NCBI RefSeq assembly: GCF_002288525.1
Contig: NZ_CP023068.1
Coordinates: forward strand, 1,054,001 to 1,118,000
DNA length: 64,000 bases
Source: Sinorhizobium sojae CCBAU 05684
GTDB taxonomy: Bacteria > Pseudomonadota > Alphaproteobacteria > Rhizobiales > Rhizobiaceae
Reading direction: 5' to 3'
Every line of letters starts with the position of its first letter. Positions within the stretch are counted from its first letter, which is position 1. This document shows positions 26,808 through 35,557 of the stretch, one piece after another. Made by a program: the position numbers and the translations under genes. Under the pieces are notes generated by a model. It was given only the letters and a program-made list of their open reading frames with translations, made no database searches and was not told the DNA's origin.

Positions 26808-27129
26808 GGCCTTGTACTCGCCCACTTCCTGCGCTTGAGCACTTCTTTGACAGGATCTGGACGGACCGCAGCGACGCCAATGGTCACGCCGATGCTGCAT
26901 GCCTTCCCTAAGGTGAAGCATGCAGCAATTGGAAGCGTCTGCAGCGCCTTCTTGCCGCACCACCACACGAGCGATCATCCGAGGCCAAAATTTCCCCGCG
27001 CGACCCACGCCCGAGTTGACTTCCACTTCATCCTGTGGGCTAGCCTTTTCATGGTTCTCGGTCGACGGGCGGAGAAACCGATCCCGCTCCCGTCAAGCGA
27101 GTTGGCGACCGTGGATTGGAGGAACGCAC
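26808..27129. other. Intergenic region between secretion and two-component genes
   Basis: About 320 bp without a supportable gene. Reading frames here belong to extensions or shadows of neighbours. No clear terminator was found after the adaptor gene. The only element I can name is the GGAGGA ribosome site just ahead of the histidine kinase GTG. Confidence 0.5.
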
Positions 27130-28509
27130 GTGCATCTTCGTCATCAGATCGTCGCCCTTGCCATCGTCCCGCTGATCGTTGCGATCCTGACGATCACCGC
27201 CTTCATCACCTGGCAATCGACGACGCTCGTTGAAAGCAGCATCGACACCTTCGAAAAGAACATGCTGAAGGCGAAGGAAAACGAGCTTTTGAACCTCACC
27301 AATCTCGCCCTCTCGGCGATCAACGAGGTCTATGCCAAGGCGGGCCCCGATGACGAGGCGGCGAAGGAAGAGGTCAAGGCGATCCTCAAGGGCCTCGACT
27401 ACGGCCAGGACGGCTATTTTTTCGTCTATGACTATGACGGCAACAATCTCGTTCATCCTCGACAGGATTTTCGTCCGGGACGCAACTGGCTCGGCCTGGT
27501 CGATCCCGACGGCGACCGAGTCATCGCCAATCTGATCGCCAAGGCGAAAGAAGGCGGCGGACTCCATCAATACAAGTGGGAAAAGCCCTCCTCCGGAGAG
27601 CTTGCCGACAAGCTCTCCTTCGCCGCCGGGCTCGGCAAATGGAAGTGGATGATTGGAACGGGCGTCTATCTCGACGATGTCTTCGCGCAAACCGAAGCGG
27701 CAAAGGCGGATCTCCGGGAGAACATCCGCATGACCTTTCTGGTCGTGACGCTGATCGCCGTACCCGCAGTGCTGCTCGTCTTCGCCACCTGCATGCTGGT
27801 GACGCTGCGCGAACGACGTATGGCAGACAATAAGCTGAAACAGCTGACGCAGCGCATCATCGACACACAGGAGGAGGAACGCGCGAGGCTCGCCCGCGAA
27901 CTTCATGACGGAATTTCGCAGAACCTGGTCGGCGTGCGCTATGCAATCGACCTTGCGAGCCGGCAGGTCAAGAACCGCAGCGAGGATGCTTCCAAGGCGA
28001 TCGACGTCGGCGTCGAGGCCTTGAACGGTGCGATCAAGGAGGTTCGGCGGCTTTCGCACGAATTGCGGCCGCGCGTGCTCGACGACCTCGGCCTTACGCC
28101 GGCGCTGAAGGCGCTCAGCGAGAATTTCACCGAGCGCACCGGAATAGAGGTGGACATGGAAGCCTCGTGGCGCGACATGTTGAGGCCGGAGGCGAGCACG
28201 GCCCTTTACCGCATCGCCCAGGAAGCCCTCAACAACATCGAGAGACATTCGGAGGCAAGCCGGGTGGAAATCAGGCTCTGGAGCGAAAGGACGCGCGTCA
28301 GGATGACGATTGCCGACAATGGCAATGGCTTTGCGGAAGAGGAAGTGAAGGAGGGTCGAGGCGGGCTTGGCCTGCGCAACATGCAGGAACGCATGGCGCA
28401 TTTCGGCGGTCTTCTGCTCGTCAAGTCGGGACCTGAGGGAACACGTCTGACCGCGATGCTGCCGAAATCGGCAAATCACGAGCCTGAAAGACGGTCGGAG
28501 GCTGCATGA
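27130..28509 (+). CDS. Cache-domain sensor histidine kinase (NarX/UhpB type)
   Basis: A 459-residue membrane kinase. It has an N-terminal helix (IVPLIVAILTITAFITWQ), a periplasmic single Cache domain (GQDGYFFVYDYDGNNLVHP), a second helix (FLVVTLIAVPAVLLVFATCM), a HisKA_3 domain with the phospho-histidine in ARELHDGISQNL, and an ATPase domain (DNGNGFAE, GGLGLRNMQERM). I chose the GTG at 27130 because GGAGGA lies 7 bp upstream and the first helix starts at once; no ATG fits as well. It overlaps the response regulator by 4 bp. With a 2-oxoacid-type TRAP transporter behind, it probably senses a small carboxylate. Confidence 0.88.
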   Translation: MHLRHQIVALAIVPLIVAILTITAFITWQSTTLVESSIDTFEKNMLKAKENELLNLTNLALSAINEVYAKAGPDDEAAKEEVKAILKGLDYGQDGYFFVYDYDGNNLVHPRQDFRPGRNWLGLVDPDGDRVIANLIAKAKEGGGLHQYKWEKPSSGELADKLSFAAGLGKWKWMIGTGVYLDDVFAQTEAAKADLRENIRMTFLVVTLIAVPAVLLVFATCMLVTLRERRMADNKLKQLTQRIIDTQEEERARLARELHDGISQNLVGVRYAIDLASRQVKNRSEDASKAIDVGVEALNGAIKEVRRLSHELRPRVLDDLGLTPALKALSENFTERTGIEVDMEASWRDMLRPEASTALYRIAQEALNNIERHSEASRVEIRLWSERTRVRMTIADNGNGFAEEEVKEGRGGLGLRNMQERMAHFGGLLLVKSGPEGTRLTAMLPKSANHEPERRSEAA

Positions 28510-29138
28510 ACCCTCAGCAACCGATCAAGGTCCTCTTGATCGACAACCATCCCCTGGTTCTGGACGGCCTCAAGGCGCTGCTCGAAACCTATAGCCATGT
28601 CGAGGTGGTCGGCACGGCGGGCCTTGCTCGCGCCGGCCTCGAGGTTGCCCTGCGCACGCAGCCGGACGTCGTTCTGATGGACATCAACATGCCACAGGTG
28701 AACGGCATCGATGCGATCGAACTCTTCCAGCAGCAACTGCCTGGCATACGCGTCCTCATGCTTTCGATGCACGACAGCAGGGAATATATCTCGACGTCGG
28801 TTCTGAGAGGTGCGCGAGGCTATATCCTCAAGGATGTCTCGACCGAGGAGATCGTTGCAGCGATCGAGGCGGTCGCGCGCGGCGAGACCTACTTTTCCTC
28901 CGGCGTCTCGGACGTGCTGATGGAGCGCAAGCCCGACGAGAATGCCACGCCGCTTACCATCCGTGAGCAGGAGGTGCTGCGTCTGCTGGCCGCCGGCCAG
29001 AGCAATCGCGACATCGGCCAGGCCCTCGGCATTTCGGCAGCGACGGTCGAGACCCATCGCAAAAACCTGAAAAAGAAGCTCGGCATCGCGACGACCGCCG
29101 GGCTGACGCGATACGTCATCGAGCACGGACTCAACTGA
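28506..29138 (+). CDS. LuxR/NarL-type response regulator
   Basis: A 210-residue regulator with a receiver domain (phospho-acceptor in VVLMDINMP, lysine in GYILKDVS) and a C-terminal LuxR helix-turn-helix (LTIREQEVLRLLAAGQSNRDI, ISAATVETHRKNLKKKL). It is the partner of the overlapping histidine kinase. The TRAP genes start 132 bp downstream, and perfect palindromes stand in between, so it probably activates them. Confidence 0.92.
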   Translation: MNPQQPIKVLLIDNHPLVLDGLKALLETYSHVEVVGTAGLARAGLEVALRTQPDVVLMDINMPQVNGIDAIELFQQQLPGIRVLMLSMHDSREYISTSVLRGARGYILKDVSTEEIVAAIEAVARGETYFSSGVSDVLMERKPDENATPLTIREQEVLRLLAAGQSNRDIGQALGISAATVETHRKNLKKKLGIATTAGLTRYVIEHGLN

Positions 29139-29144
29139 CCGGCC

Positions 29145-29160
29145 TACCCAGTTCTGGGTA
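29145..29160. promoter_or_regulatory. Palindrome TACCCAG-TT-CTGGGTA ahead of the TRAP genes
   Basis: A perfect 16-bp inverted repeat beginning 7 bp after the response regulator stop. It is a good candidate binding site for the NarL-type regulator. It could also act as a weak hairpin, but no T-run follows. Confidence 0.55.
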
Positions 29161-29215
29161 TGCCATTGAATTTACATAATATTCCTCCTTGCGACCGCGG
29201 GTTCCCGGGCATACC
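29157..29215. promoter_or_regulatory. Spaced inverted repeat GGTATGCC...GGCATACC
   Basis: Two exact 8-bp arms (29157-29164 and 29208-29215), with an AT-rich 43-bp spacer that may hold the TRAP promoter. The left arm shares GGTA with the adjacent palindrome. The arrangement suggests paired regulator sites on both sides of the promoter. Confidence 0.4.
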
Positions 29216-29269
29216 AATTGCCGCGACGACCGGTGGCCCCAAGCCGCCCGTCATCGGGGAGGATGTTCA

Positions 29270-29818
29270 ATGCCTGTTTTATTGTCGCTATCTCGCGTCG
29301 TGGACGCGATGAATACCCATGTGGGCAAGGCAGTCTCGTGGCTGCTTCTCGCCGACGTGCTGATCAGCGCCCTCAACGCGATCTCGCGCAAGCTGTTCGA
29401 CCTGAGCTCAAACGCCTGGCTCGAGGCGCAATGGTACCTGTTCTCGGCCGTTTTCCTGGTTGCGGCCGGCTTCACCCTGCTCAACAACGAGCATGTCAAG
29501 GTCGACCTCGTCTATGGTCACCTGCCCCGGCGTGTGCAGCTTTGGATCGAGGTGCTGGGAACGGTCTTTTTCCTGATGCCCTTCTGTCTGATCACGATCT
29601 ATCTGGCGACGCCGATCTTCTTCGCCAAGTTCACGAGTGGTGAGATCTCCAACAATACCGGCGGCTTGGTTCTCTGGCCGGTCTGGATGCTGATCCCGAT
29701 CGGGTTCGGACTGTTGGCGCTGCAGGGCTTCTCGGAACTGATCAAGCGCATCGCCATACTTCGCGGCGACATGCCCGACGCGATCGCGCTTGCCGACGCC
29801 GAAGCCAACGCCCTCTAG
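29270..29818 (+). CDS. TRAP transporter small permease (DctQ/TakQ-like)
   Basis: A 182-residue protein with four hydrophobic segments, matching the DctQ family that couples the binding protein to the large permease. The NNEHVKVDLVYGHLP loop is a family hallmark. ATG 29270 follows a GGGGAGG site. It is the first TRAP gene, 17 bp before the large subunit gene. Confidence 0.88.
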   Translation: MPVLLSLSRVVDAMNTHVGKAVSWLLLADVLISALNAISRKLFDLSSNAWLEAQWYLFSAVFLVAAGFTLLNNEHVKVDLVYGHLPRRVQLWIEVLGTVFFLMPFCLITIYLATPIFFAKFTSGEISNNTGGLVLWPVWMLIPIGFGLLALQGFSELIKRIAILRGDMPDAIALADAEANAL

Positions 29819-29834
29819 ATCAGGATCTCGTCAC

Positions 29835-31385
29835 ATGTTCGCTTTCTTTGCGGAAAATCTCGCGCCGATCATGTTCCTGTCGCTGATCGTCGTGCTTCTG
29901 ATCGGCTACCCGGTCGCGTTTGCCCTCGCCTTCGTCGGTTTCGTCTTCGGCTTCATCGGCATCGAAATGGGCCTCTTGCCCGCGAGCCTCTTCGGCGCCA
30001 TTCCCGACCGAATCTTCGGGCAGATGTCGAACGAGACGCTGCTTGCCATTCCCTTCTTCACCTTCATGGGGCTTATTCTCGAGCGAAGCGGAATGGCCGA
30101 AGATCTTCTCGATACGATCGGGCAGCTCTTCGGACCGGTCCGCGGCGGCCTCGCCTTCGCAGTGATCTTCGTTGGCGCGATCCTGGCGGCGACCACAGGC
30201 GTCGTTGCGGCCTCGGTCATCTCCATGGGCTTGATCTCGCTACCGATCATGTTGCGCTACGGCTACGACCGGCGCATCGCCGCCGGCACCATCGCCGCCT
30301 CGGGAACGCTTGCCCAGATCATCCCGCCGAGCCTCGTGCTGATCATCCTGGCCGACCAGCTTGGTCGGTCCGTGGGCGACATGTACAAGGGCGCGCTGGT
30401 GCCGGGTCTCCTGCTCGTCGCCGTTTATGCCGGCTTCATCGTCGTCATGTCGCTGCTGCAGCCCAAGAGCGTGCCGGCGCTGCCGGTCGAAGCCCGGTCG
30501 CTCCGCGGCGTCAAGCTCGCACGCAAGGTGATGACGTCCCTCATCCCGCCCCTCGCTCTCATCTTCCTTGTGCTCGGGACCATCTTCATCGGCCTTGCCA
30601 CGCCGACGGAAGGCGGCGCCATGGGTGCGGTCGGGGCGCTGATGCTGGCCGTGTTCAACCGCCGCCTCGATCTGACGATCCTGCGTTCGGCGCTCTATGC
30701 AACGGCGAAGCTCTCGTCCTTCGTAATCTTCATCCTGCTCGGCGCGCGCGTCTTCTCGCTCACCTTCTACGGCGTGAACGGCCATATCTGGGTCGAGCAC
30801 CTGATGACGTCGATTCCCGGAGGCGAGCTTGGCTTCCTGATCGCCGCCAACCTGCTCGTATTCTTCCTCGCTTTCTTCCTCGACTATTTCGAGCTGGCCT
30901 TCATCATCATCCCGCTGCTGGCGCCGGTTGCGGAAAGTCTAGGAATCGACCTCATCTGGTTCGGCGTGATGCTGGCGATCAACATGCAGACGAGCTTCAT
31001 GCACCCGCCATTCGGTTTCTCGCTCTTCTACCTCCGTTCGGTCGCACCGGCTCGTGCCTATCGCGACAAGGTTACCGGAGAGACCATTCAACCGGTTACC
31101 TCCGGGCAGATATACAGGGGCGCCCTGCCGTTCCTCGGCATCCAGTTGGCAATGGTCGTGCTCGTCATGTCCTTCCCCGGTCTCGTGACCCACTACAAGG
31201 CCGGCCAGGTGGAAGTGGACCCGTCTAAGATCCAGCTCGACGTGCCGATGCCTGGAGACGCGGAAAGCAATCCCTTCGGCACGCCGGCCGCGCCCTTCGG
31301 CTCGGAAGAGGGCGGGACGAGCCCCGATCTCTCTTCGGTAGACTTCGGCTCGCCCACGCCGGATTTCGGCGCCCCGCAGCAGTAA
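29835..31385 (+). CDS. TRAP transporter large permease (DctM/TakM-like)
   Basis: A 516-residue DctM-family membrane protein with about 12 segments, including the conserved NETLLAIPFFTFMGLILERS and SGTLAQIIPPSLVLIILA stretches. It forms the sodium-driven translocation channel. After the last helix it has an unusually long hydrophilic tail rich in repeated FG, P, D and S (for example PFGSEEGG and DFGSPTPDFGAP). The usual family members are shorter, near 440 residues. Its partners are the adjacent DctQ and TakP-like genes. Confidence 0.88.
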   Translation: MFAFFAENLAPIMFLSLIVVLLIGYPVAFALAFVGFVFGFIGIEMGLLPASLFGAIPDRIFGQMSNETLLAIPFFTFMGLILERSGMAEDLLDTIGQLFGPVRGGLAFAVIFVGAILAATTGVVAASVISMGLISLPIMLRYGYDRRIAAGTIAASGTLAQIIPPSLVLIILADQLGRSVGDMYKGALVPGLLLVAVYAGFIVVMSLLQPKSVPALPVEARSLRGVKLARKVMTSLIPPLALIFLVLGTIFIGLATPTEGGAMGAVGALMLAVFNRRLDLTILRSALYATAKLSSFVIFILLGARVFSLTFYGVNGHIWVEHLMTSIPGGELGFLIAANLLVFFLAFFLDYFELAFIIIPLLAPVAESLGIDLIWFGVMLAINMQTSFMHPPFGFSLFYLRSVAPARAYRDKVTGETIQPVTSGQIYRGALPFLGIQLAMVVLVMSFPGLVTHYKAGQVEVDPSKIQLDVPMPGDAESNPFGTPAAPFGSEEGGTSPDLSSVDFGSPTPDFGAPQQ

Positions 31386-31466
31386 GCACCCAACGACCGA
31401 GTCCGGCTGCCGCTTCGCGTGGCGGCCACCCGCAAAATCAGCCATCCAAACTGAGGAGGACCACGC

Positions 31467-32582
31467 ATGACGCATACTCTCAACAGACGAAACTTCCTGT
31501 CAAAAGGCGTGCTGGCCGGTGTCGCGACCGCCGCCGGCTCGACGCTCGCGGCTCCGGCGATCGCCGGGGAATTGCCGGCGCTTCGCTGGCGCCTTACCTC
31601 GGGCTTCCCGAACAATCTCGACACGATCTACGGCGGCGCCGTGGTGATGGCCGAGACGCTGTCGAAGATCACCGAAGGCAAATTCCAGATCCAGGTGTTC
31701 CAGGCAGGCGAGATCGTGCCGGGGCCGCAGGCCCTCGACGCTGTGAACGCCAACACGGTCGAGATCGCGCACACGTGCGGCTACTACTTCACCGGTAAGG
31801 ATCCGACATTCGCGATCGGTTCGACCATCCCCTTCGGCATGAATGCGCGCCAGCAGAATGCTTGGCTCTATCATGGCGGCGGCAACGAGGCCTATAACGC
31901 GTTTCTCGCCGACTATGGCGTCGTCGGCATTCCGGGCGGCGCGACCGGTGCCCAGATGGGCGGCTGGTTCCGCAACGAGATCAAGAGCCTCGCCGATCTT
32001 AAGGGCGTGAAGATGCGCATCGCCGGCATTGCCGGCCAGGTGATGGCGAAGCTCGGCGTCGTACCGCAGCAATTGCCGGGCGGCGACATCTATCCGGCGC
32101 TTGAACGCGGCACGATCGACGCCGCCGAATGGATCGGTCCCTACGATGACGAGCGCCTCGGCTTCTACCAGATCGCACCGAACTACTATTATCCGGCCTA
32201 TTGGGAAGGCGGATTGACCGTGCACTTCTTCGTCAACAAGGCGCAATACGAGGCGCTGCCGGAGGCCTACAAGGTTGCGCTCGACACCGCCTGCAAGGCG
32301 GCAAATCTCAACATGCAGGCCATGTACGACGTCAAGAACACGACCGCGATCCGCACGCTCGTCGGCAAGGGCGTGAAACTCAGGCCGATGCCGCGCGACA
32401 TCCTGGACGCCGCCTACCAGGCGACCTTCGAGCTCTACGGCGAGTTCGAGGACAAGCATCCCGCCTGGGCAAAGATCTATCCGCAGTGGAAGAAGTTCCG
32501 CGACGAGTCCTTCCAGTGGTTCCGCGTCGCCGAATACAGCTATGACAGCTACAACTACGCGGCACAGGCGGCCGGCAAGTAA
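31467..32582 (+). CDS. takP: TRAP solute-binding protein, TakP type (2-oxoacid)
   Basis: A 371-residue periplasmic binding protein with a Tat-type leader (NRRNFLSKGVLAG) cut near AIAG. Conserved stretches FPNNLDTIYGGA, GGDIYPALERGTIDAAEW and GPYDDERLGF match Rhodobacter TakP, which binds 2-oxo acids together with a cation. Substrate specificity is inferred from that family resemblance. It is the last gene of the TRAP operon, followed by a strong hairpin. Confidence 0.85.
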   Translation: MTHTLNRRNFLSKGVLAGVATAAGSTLAAPAIAGELPALRWRLTSGFPNNLDTIYGGAVVMAETLSKITEGKFQIQVFQAGEIVPGPQALDAVNANTVEIAHTCGYYFTGKDPTFAIGSTIPFGMNARQQNAWLYHGGGNEAYNAFLADYGVVGIPGGATGAQMGGWFRNEIKSLADLKGVKMRIAGIAGQVMAKLGVVPQQLPGGDIYPALERGTIDAAEWIGPYDDERLGFYQIAPNYYYPAYWEGGLTVHFFVNKAQYEALPEAYKVALDTACKAANLNMQAMYDVKNTTAIRTLVGKGVKLRPMPRDILDAAYQATFELYGEFEDKHPAWAKIYPQWKKFRDESFQWFRVAEYSYDSYNYAAQAAGK

Positions 32583-32608
32583 GAGCTTTCATTGACGGCT
32601 CCAGACCC

Positions 32609-32649
32609 TGCAGCGCCGCGCATCTGATCAGACCGCGCGGCGCTGCAGC
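32609..32649. terminator. Strong GC hairpin after the TRAP operon
   Basis: A perfect 14-bp stem (CTGCAGCGCCGCGC and its complement) with a 13-base loop, followed by CCCTTTAAATT. It sits between convergent genes, so it can end transcription of the TRAP operon and perhaps of the minus-strand GntR operon too. The T-run is short. Confidence 0.75.
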
Positions 32650-32795
32650 CCTTTAAATTGCTGGATGCCTTTGTCCTCAAACCGAGGCCGATTCAAGGAG
32701 GCATGCAGTAAGCCTCGAGCCGGATTACCCAGCATGATCAGAGCAGTAGCGCCGCCTGCTCGTCCGAATTGGCAAATCCGTTGTTCATTTGGCCG

Positions 32796-33545
32796 TCACT
32801 TCGCCCCGACTGGAACGCGCTGCGCCCGAAGGTCCAGGATCAGCCGCTCCTGCCCGACACGGATCACATGCTCCATGGCGCTACGCGCGCCTATCTCGTT
32901 CCGACGTCGGATTTCCTCGACGATGCGGATATGGGCCATGGCGACGCGATCGATTTCAGTCGCATCGGCCGTGGGGCTCGTTCGGCGGAACACGCCCACC
33001 AGGGCCGCCTCGATGAGACTTCCCGCCGTGTGCATGAATGGATTGAGCGAGGATTCGAGCAGGCTCAGGTGGAACTCGAGATCCGCCTGGGCGAGCGTTT
33101 GACCGTCATGGCCGGATTTTCCCATGGCGACGGCGAGCCGCATCATCCGGGCAATATCCGCATCGGTCGCCCGGCTTGCCGCGAGACCCGCGGCATAGGG
33201 CTCGAGCGCGAGCCGCACCTCGCAGACATGGCGCAGAAAATCCTCGTCGACGCCGGCATTGAAACGCCAGGTGAGCACGTCGCTGTCGAAGAGGTTCCAA
33301 CTGGCCCGAGGCAGGACACGCGTGCCGATGCGGGCGCGGGCGAGCACAAGGCCCTTGGCGGCAAGGGTCTTCATGGCTTCGCGAAGGACGGTACGAGAGA
33401 CATTGAACCGTGCCGCGAGTTCGAGGTCGCCGGGCAATATGTCGCCCACCGCAAATTCTCCACCGACGACAGCCTGTCCCAATTCGTCTACGACGAGGCG
33501 GTGGCTCGTCCTTTTGCCCGCTTGCCTGCCGAACCGTGACGGCAT
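32796..33545 (-). CDS. GntR-family regulator, FadR/FCD subgroup
   Basis: A 249-residue regulator with an N-terminal winged helix (LELAARFNVSRTVLREAMKTL) and an FCD effector domain whose metal-binding residues lie in DLEFHLSLLE and the histidine-bearing AMAHIRIVEE. It is the last gene of the sugar ABC operon, 21 bp after yjfF, and so probably controls that operon in response to the imported sugar or a product. Confidence 0.85.
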   Translation of the reverse strand: MPSRFGRQAGKRTSHRLVVDELGQAVVGGEFAVGDILPGDLELAARFNVSRTVLREAMKTLAAKGLVLARARIGTRVLPRASWNLFDSDVLTWRFNAGVDEDFLRHVCEVRLALEPYAAGLAASRATDADIARMMRLAVAMGKSGHDGQTLAQADLEFHLSLLESSLNPFMHTAGSLIEAALVGVFRRTSPTADATEIDRVAMAHIRIVEEIRRRNEIGARSAMEHVIRVGQERLILDLRAQRVPVGAK

Positions 33546-33566
33546 TTCACCCCGCCCTCCCCCTCG

Positions 33567-34535
33567 TCATGCGTGCTGCCTTTCAACCCGCGACAGCCGG
33601 ATGATTCCCTTCTGCAAGAGGATGAAGGCAAAGAGGAGCAGGCCGATCAGGATCTTCGTCCACCAGCTCGAAAGCGTCCCATCGAAGGTGATATAGGTCT
33701 GGATCAGCCCCTGGATGAGGATACCGACGAGGGTCCCGGCGACAAAGCCAGAACCGCCGGTCAAAAGCGTCCCGCCAATGACAACGGCCGTGATCGCGTC
33801 GAGTTCGACGCCGACGGCAGCCAGCGAATAGCCGGCGGAGGTGTAGAGCGAGAAGACGATGCCGGCGAGCCCCGCCAGCAGACCCGACAGGGCGTAGATT
33901 CCGATGGTGGTTCTCGCGACCGGCACGCCCATCAGTTTCGCCGTCGCGGCACCACCGCCAAGCGCATAGACATTCGTGCCGAACCGGGTTCGGTGCGCAA
34001 TCAGGATGCCGACGCCGAAGACGAGCAACATCAGGCCGCCGATCAGCGTAATCCGACCGCCACCGGGCAGCTTATAATAGAACCCTTTCAAGGTGGCGTA
34101 GAACGGATGTTTGATCGGAATGGAATCGATCGAGAGCACGAAGGCCATGCCGCGGGCGAGGAACATGCCTGCAAGCGTCACGATGAAGGCAGGCATTTCG
34201 AGGTAGTGGATAATTGCTCCCATAAGCGCCCCGAACGCCGTGGTGATGGCGAGCGCCAGCGCGAAGGCGACGAGCGGGTGCAAGCCGCCCTGCTCCAGGA
34301 CGACGGCGAGAAATACGCCGGTAAAGGCGATGACCGCACCGACGGAGAGGTCGATGCCGCCCGACAGGATGACGAAAGTCATGCCGACGGCAGCAATGCC
34401 GAGGAAGGCGTTATCCGTCAGCAAATTGCCGATCACCCGCGTCGAAAGCATGTTCGGGAACTGCATGACACAGAGTGCATAGCTCAGCACGAAGATGAGG
34501 ATCGTTGCCGTAAGCGGAAGATATTTCTGCTTCAT
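33567..34535 (-). CDS. yjfF: Sugar ABC transporter permease (YjfF-like)
   Basis: A 322-residue CUT2-type permease with about eight to ten membrane segments and the family motifs ILSGGIDLSVGAVIAF and GGTLLTGGSGFVAGTLVG. It pairs with YtfT to form the membrane channel of a galactofuranose-type importer. It overlaps the ytfT gene by 4 bp. Confidence 0.85.
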   Translation of the reverse strand: MKQKYLPLTATILIFVLSYALCVMQFPNMLSTRVIGNLLTDNAFLGIAAVGMTFVILSGGIDLSVGAVIAFTGVFLAVVLEQGGLHPLVAFALALAITTAFGALMGAIIHYLEMPAFIVTLAGMFLARGMAFVLSIDSIPIKHPFYATLKGFYYKLPGGGRITLIGGLMLLVFGVGILIAHRTRFGTNVYALGGGAATAKLMGVPVARTTIGIYALSGLLAGLAGIVFSLYTSAGYSLAAVGVELDAITAVVIGGTLLTGGSGFVAGTLVGILIQGLIQTYITFDGTLSSWWTKILIGLLLFAFILLQKGIIRLSRVERQHA

Positions 34536-35557
34536 TTTGCTTCTCGCTCGGTCGGTTTTCCGGCGGCGCGCGGCAGCCTCACGAAGGTGAAGGCGGTCCT
34601 GAAGCGCGGCGATTGCAGCACAAGGATGAAGACGATGATCGCCGCCTTGATGATGAGGTTGAACTCAGGGGGGAAGCCGGACAGGAGAATGCCCGTGTTG
34701 ATGGCCTGAATAATGATGGCGCCGAGCACCGACGCGGCGATGCTGAAGCGCCCGCCGAGAAGCGACGTGCCGCCGACCACGACCGCGAGGATCGCGTCGA
34801 GCTCTAGCCAGAGACCCGCATTGTTCGCGTCCGCCCCCCTGATGTCGGCGGCTGCGATAATACCGGCGAACGCCGCGCAGAGGCCGGACAGCACGTAAGC
34901 CGCGATCAGGAGAACGGGCGTGAGCACGCCGGCCAGCGTGCTCGCCTGTCGATTGATGCCGATCGCTTCGATCAACATGCCGAGTGCCGTCTGACGAACG
35001 AGCAGCGCGATGAGGACACCGAAGACAAGCCAGATCACGATCGGCATCGGCAGGCCGGCAAAGGAGCCGCTGCCGATGAAGATGAGCCCCGGATGGTTGA
35101 AGGTGAGGATCGCGCCCTCGGTGATGAGCTGCGCGATGCCGCGGCCCGCCACCATCAGCACGAGGGTCGCGATGATCGGCTGGATGTCGAGGATGGCGAC
35201 GAGAATTCCGTTCCAGACGCCGCAAAGGATACCGACCGCGAGCGTCGCCAGCAGAGTTTCGGCAAGCGAATGGCCGGAGGTGATCAGAGCGGCGGCGACG
35301 GCGCCGCAGATCGCCATGACGGCACCGACCGACAAGTCGATGCCCTTGGTGGCGATCACGACCGTCATCCCGATCGCAAGCAACACCACGGGGGCCCCGC
35401 GGTTTAGGATATCGATCAGGCTTCCATAGAGGCGACCATTCTGGATCTGCAGGTTGAGAAAACCCGGAAAAACCATTGAAATGGCGACGACAATTACAGC
35501 CAGTGCAATCAACTGCGGCAACAGTCGGCCGAAATAGGTCTTAACGGTCGCCGTCAC
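34532..35557 (-). CDS. ytfT: Sugar ABC transporter permease (YtfT-like)
   Basis: A 341-residue CUT2 permease with VIATKGIDLSVGAVMAI and VGGTSLLGGRFSIAASVLGA, matching the YtfT subgroup. It overlaps the ATPase gene and yjfF by 4 bp each, which indicates tight translational coupling. Together with YjfF it makes the heterodimeric channel. Confidence 0.85.
   Translation of the reverse strand: MTATVKTYFGRLLPQLIALAVIVVAISMVFPGFLNLQIQNGRLYGSLIDILNRGAPVVLLAIGMTVVIATKGIDLSVGAVMAICGAVAAALITSGHSLAETLLATLAVGILCGVWNGILVAILDIQPIIATLVLMVAGRGIAQLITEGAILTFNHPGLIFIGSGSFAGLPMPIVIWLVFGVLIALLVRQTALGMLIEAIGINRQASTLAGVLTPVLLIAAYVLSGLCAAFAGIIAAADIRGADANNAGLWLELDAILAVVVGGTSLLGGRFSIAASVLGAIIIQAINTGILLSGFPPEFNLIIKAAIIVFILVLQSPRFRTAFTFVRLPRAAGKPTEREAK

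Noticed and set aside
26130..27026. Minus-strand frame of 298 codons over the HlyD gene end and the following gap
   Set aside because: Mostly antisense to the adaptor gene and without any domain.
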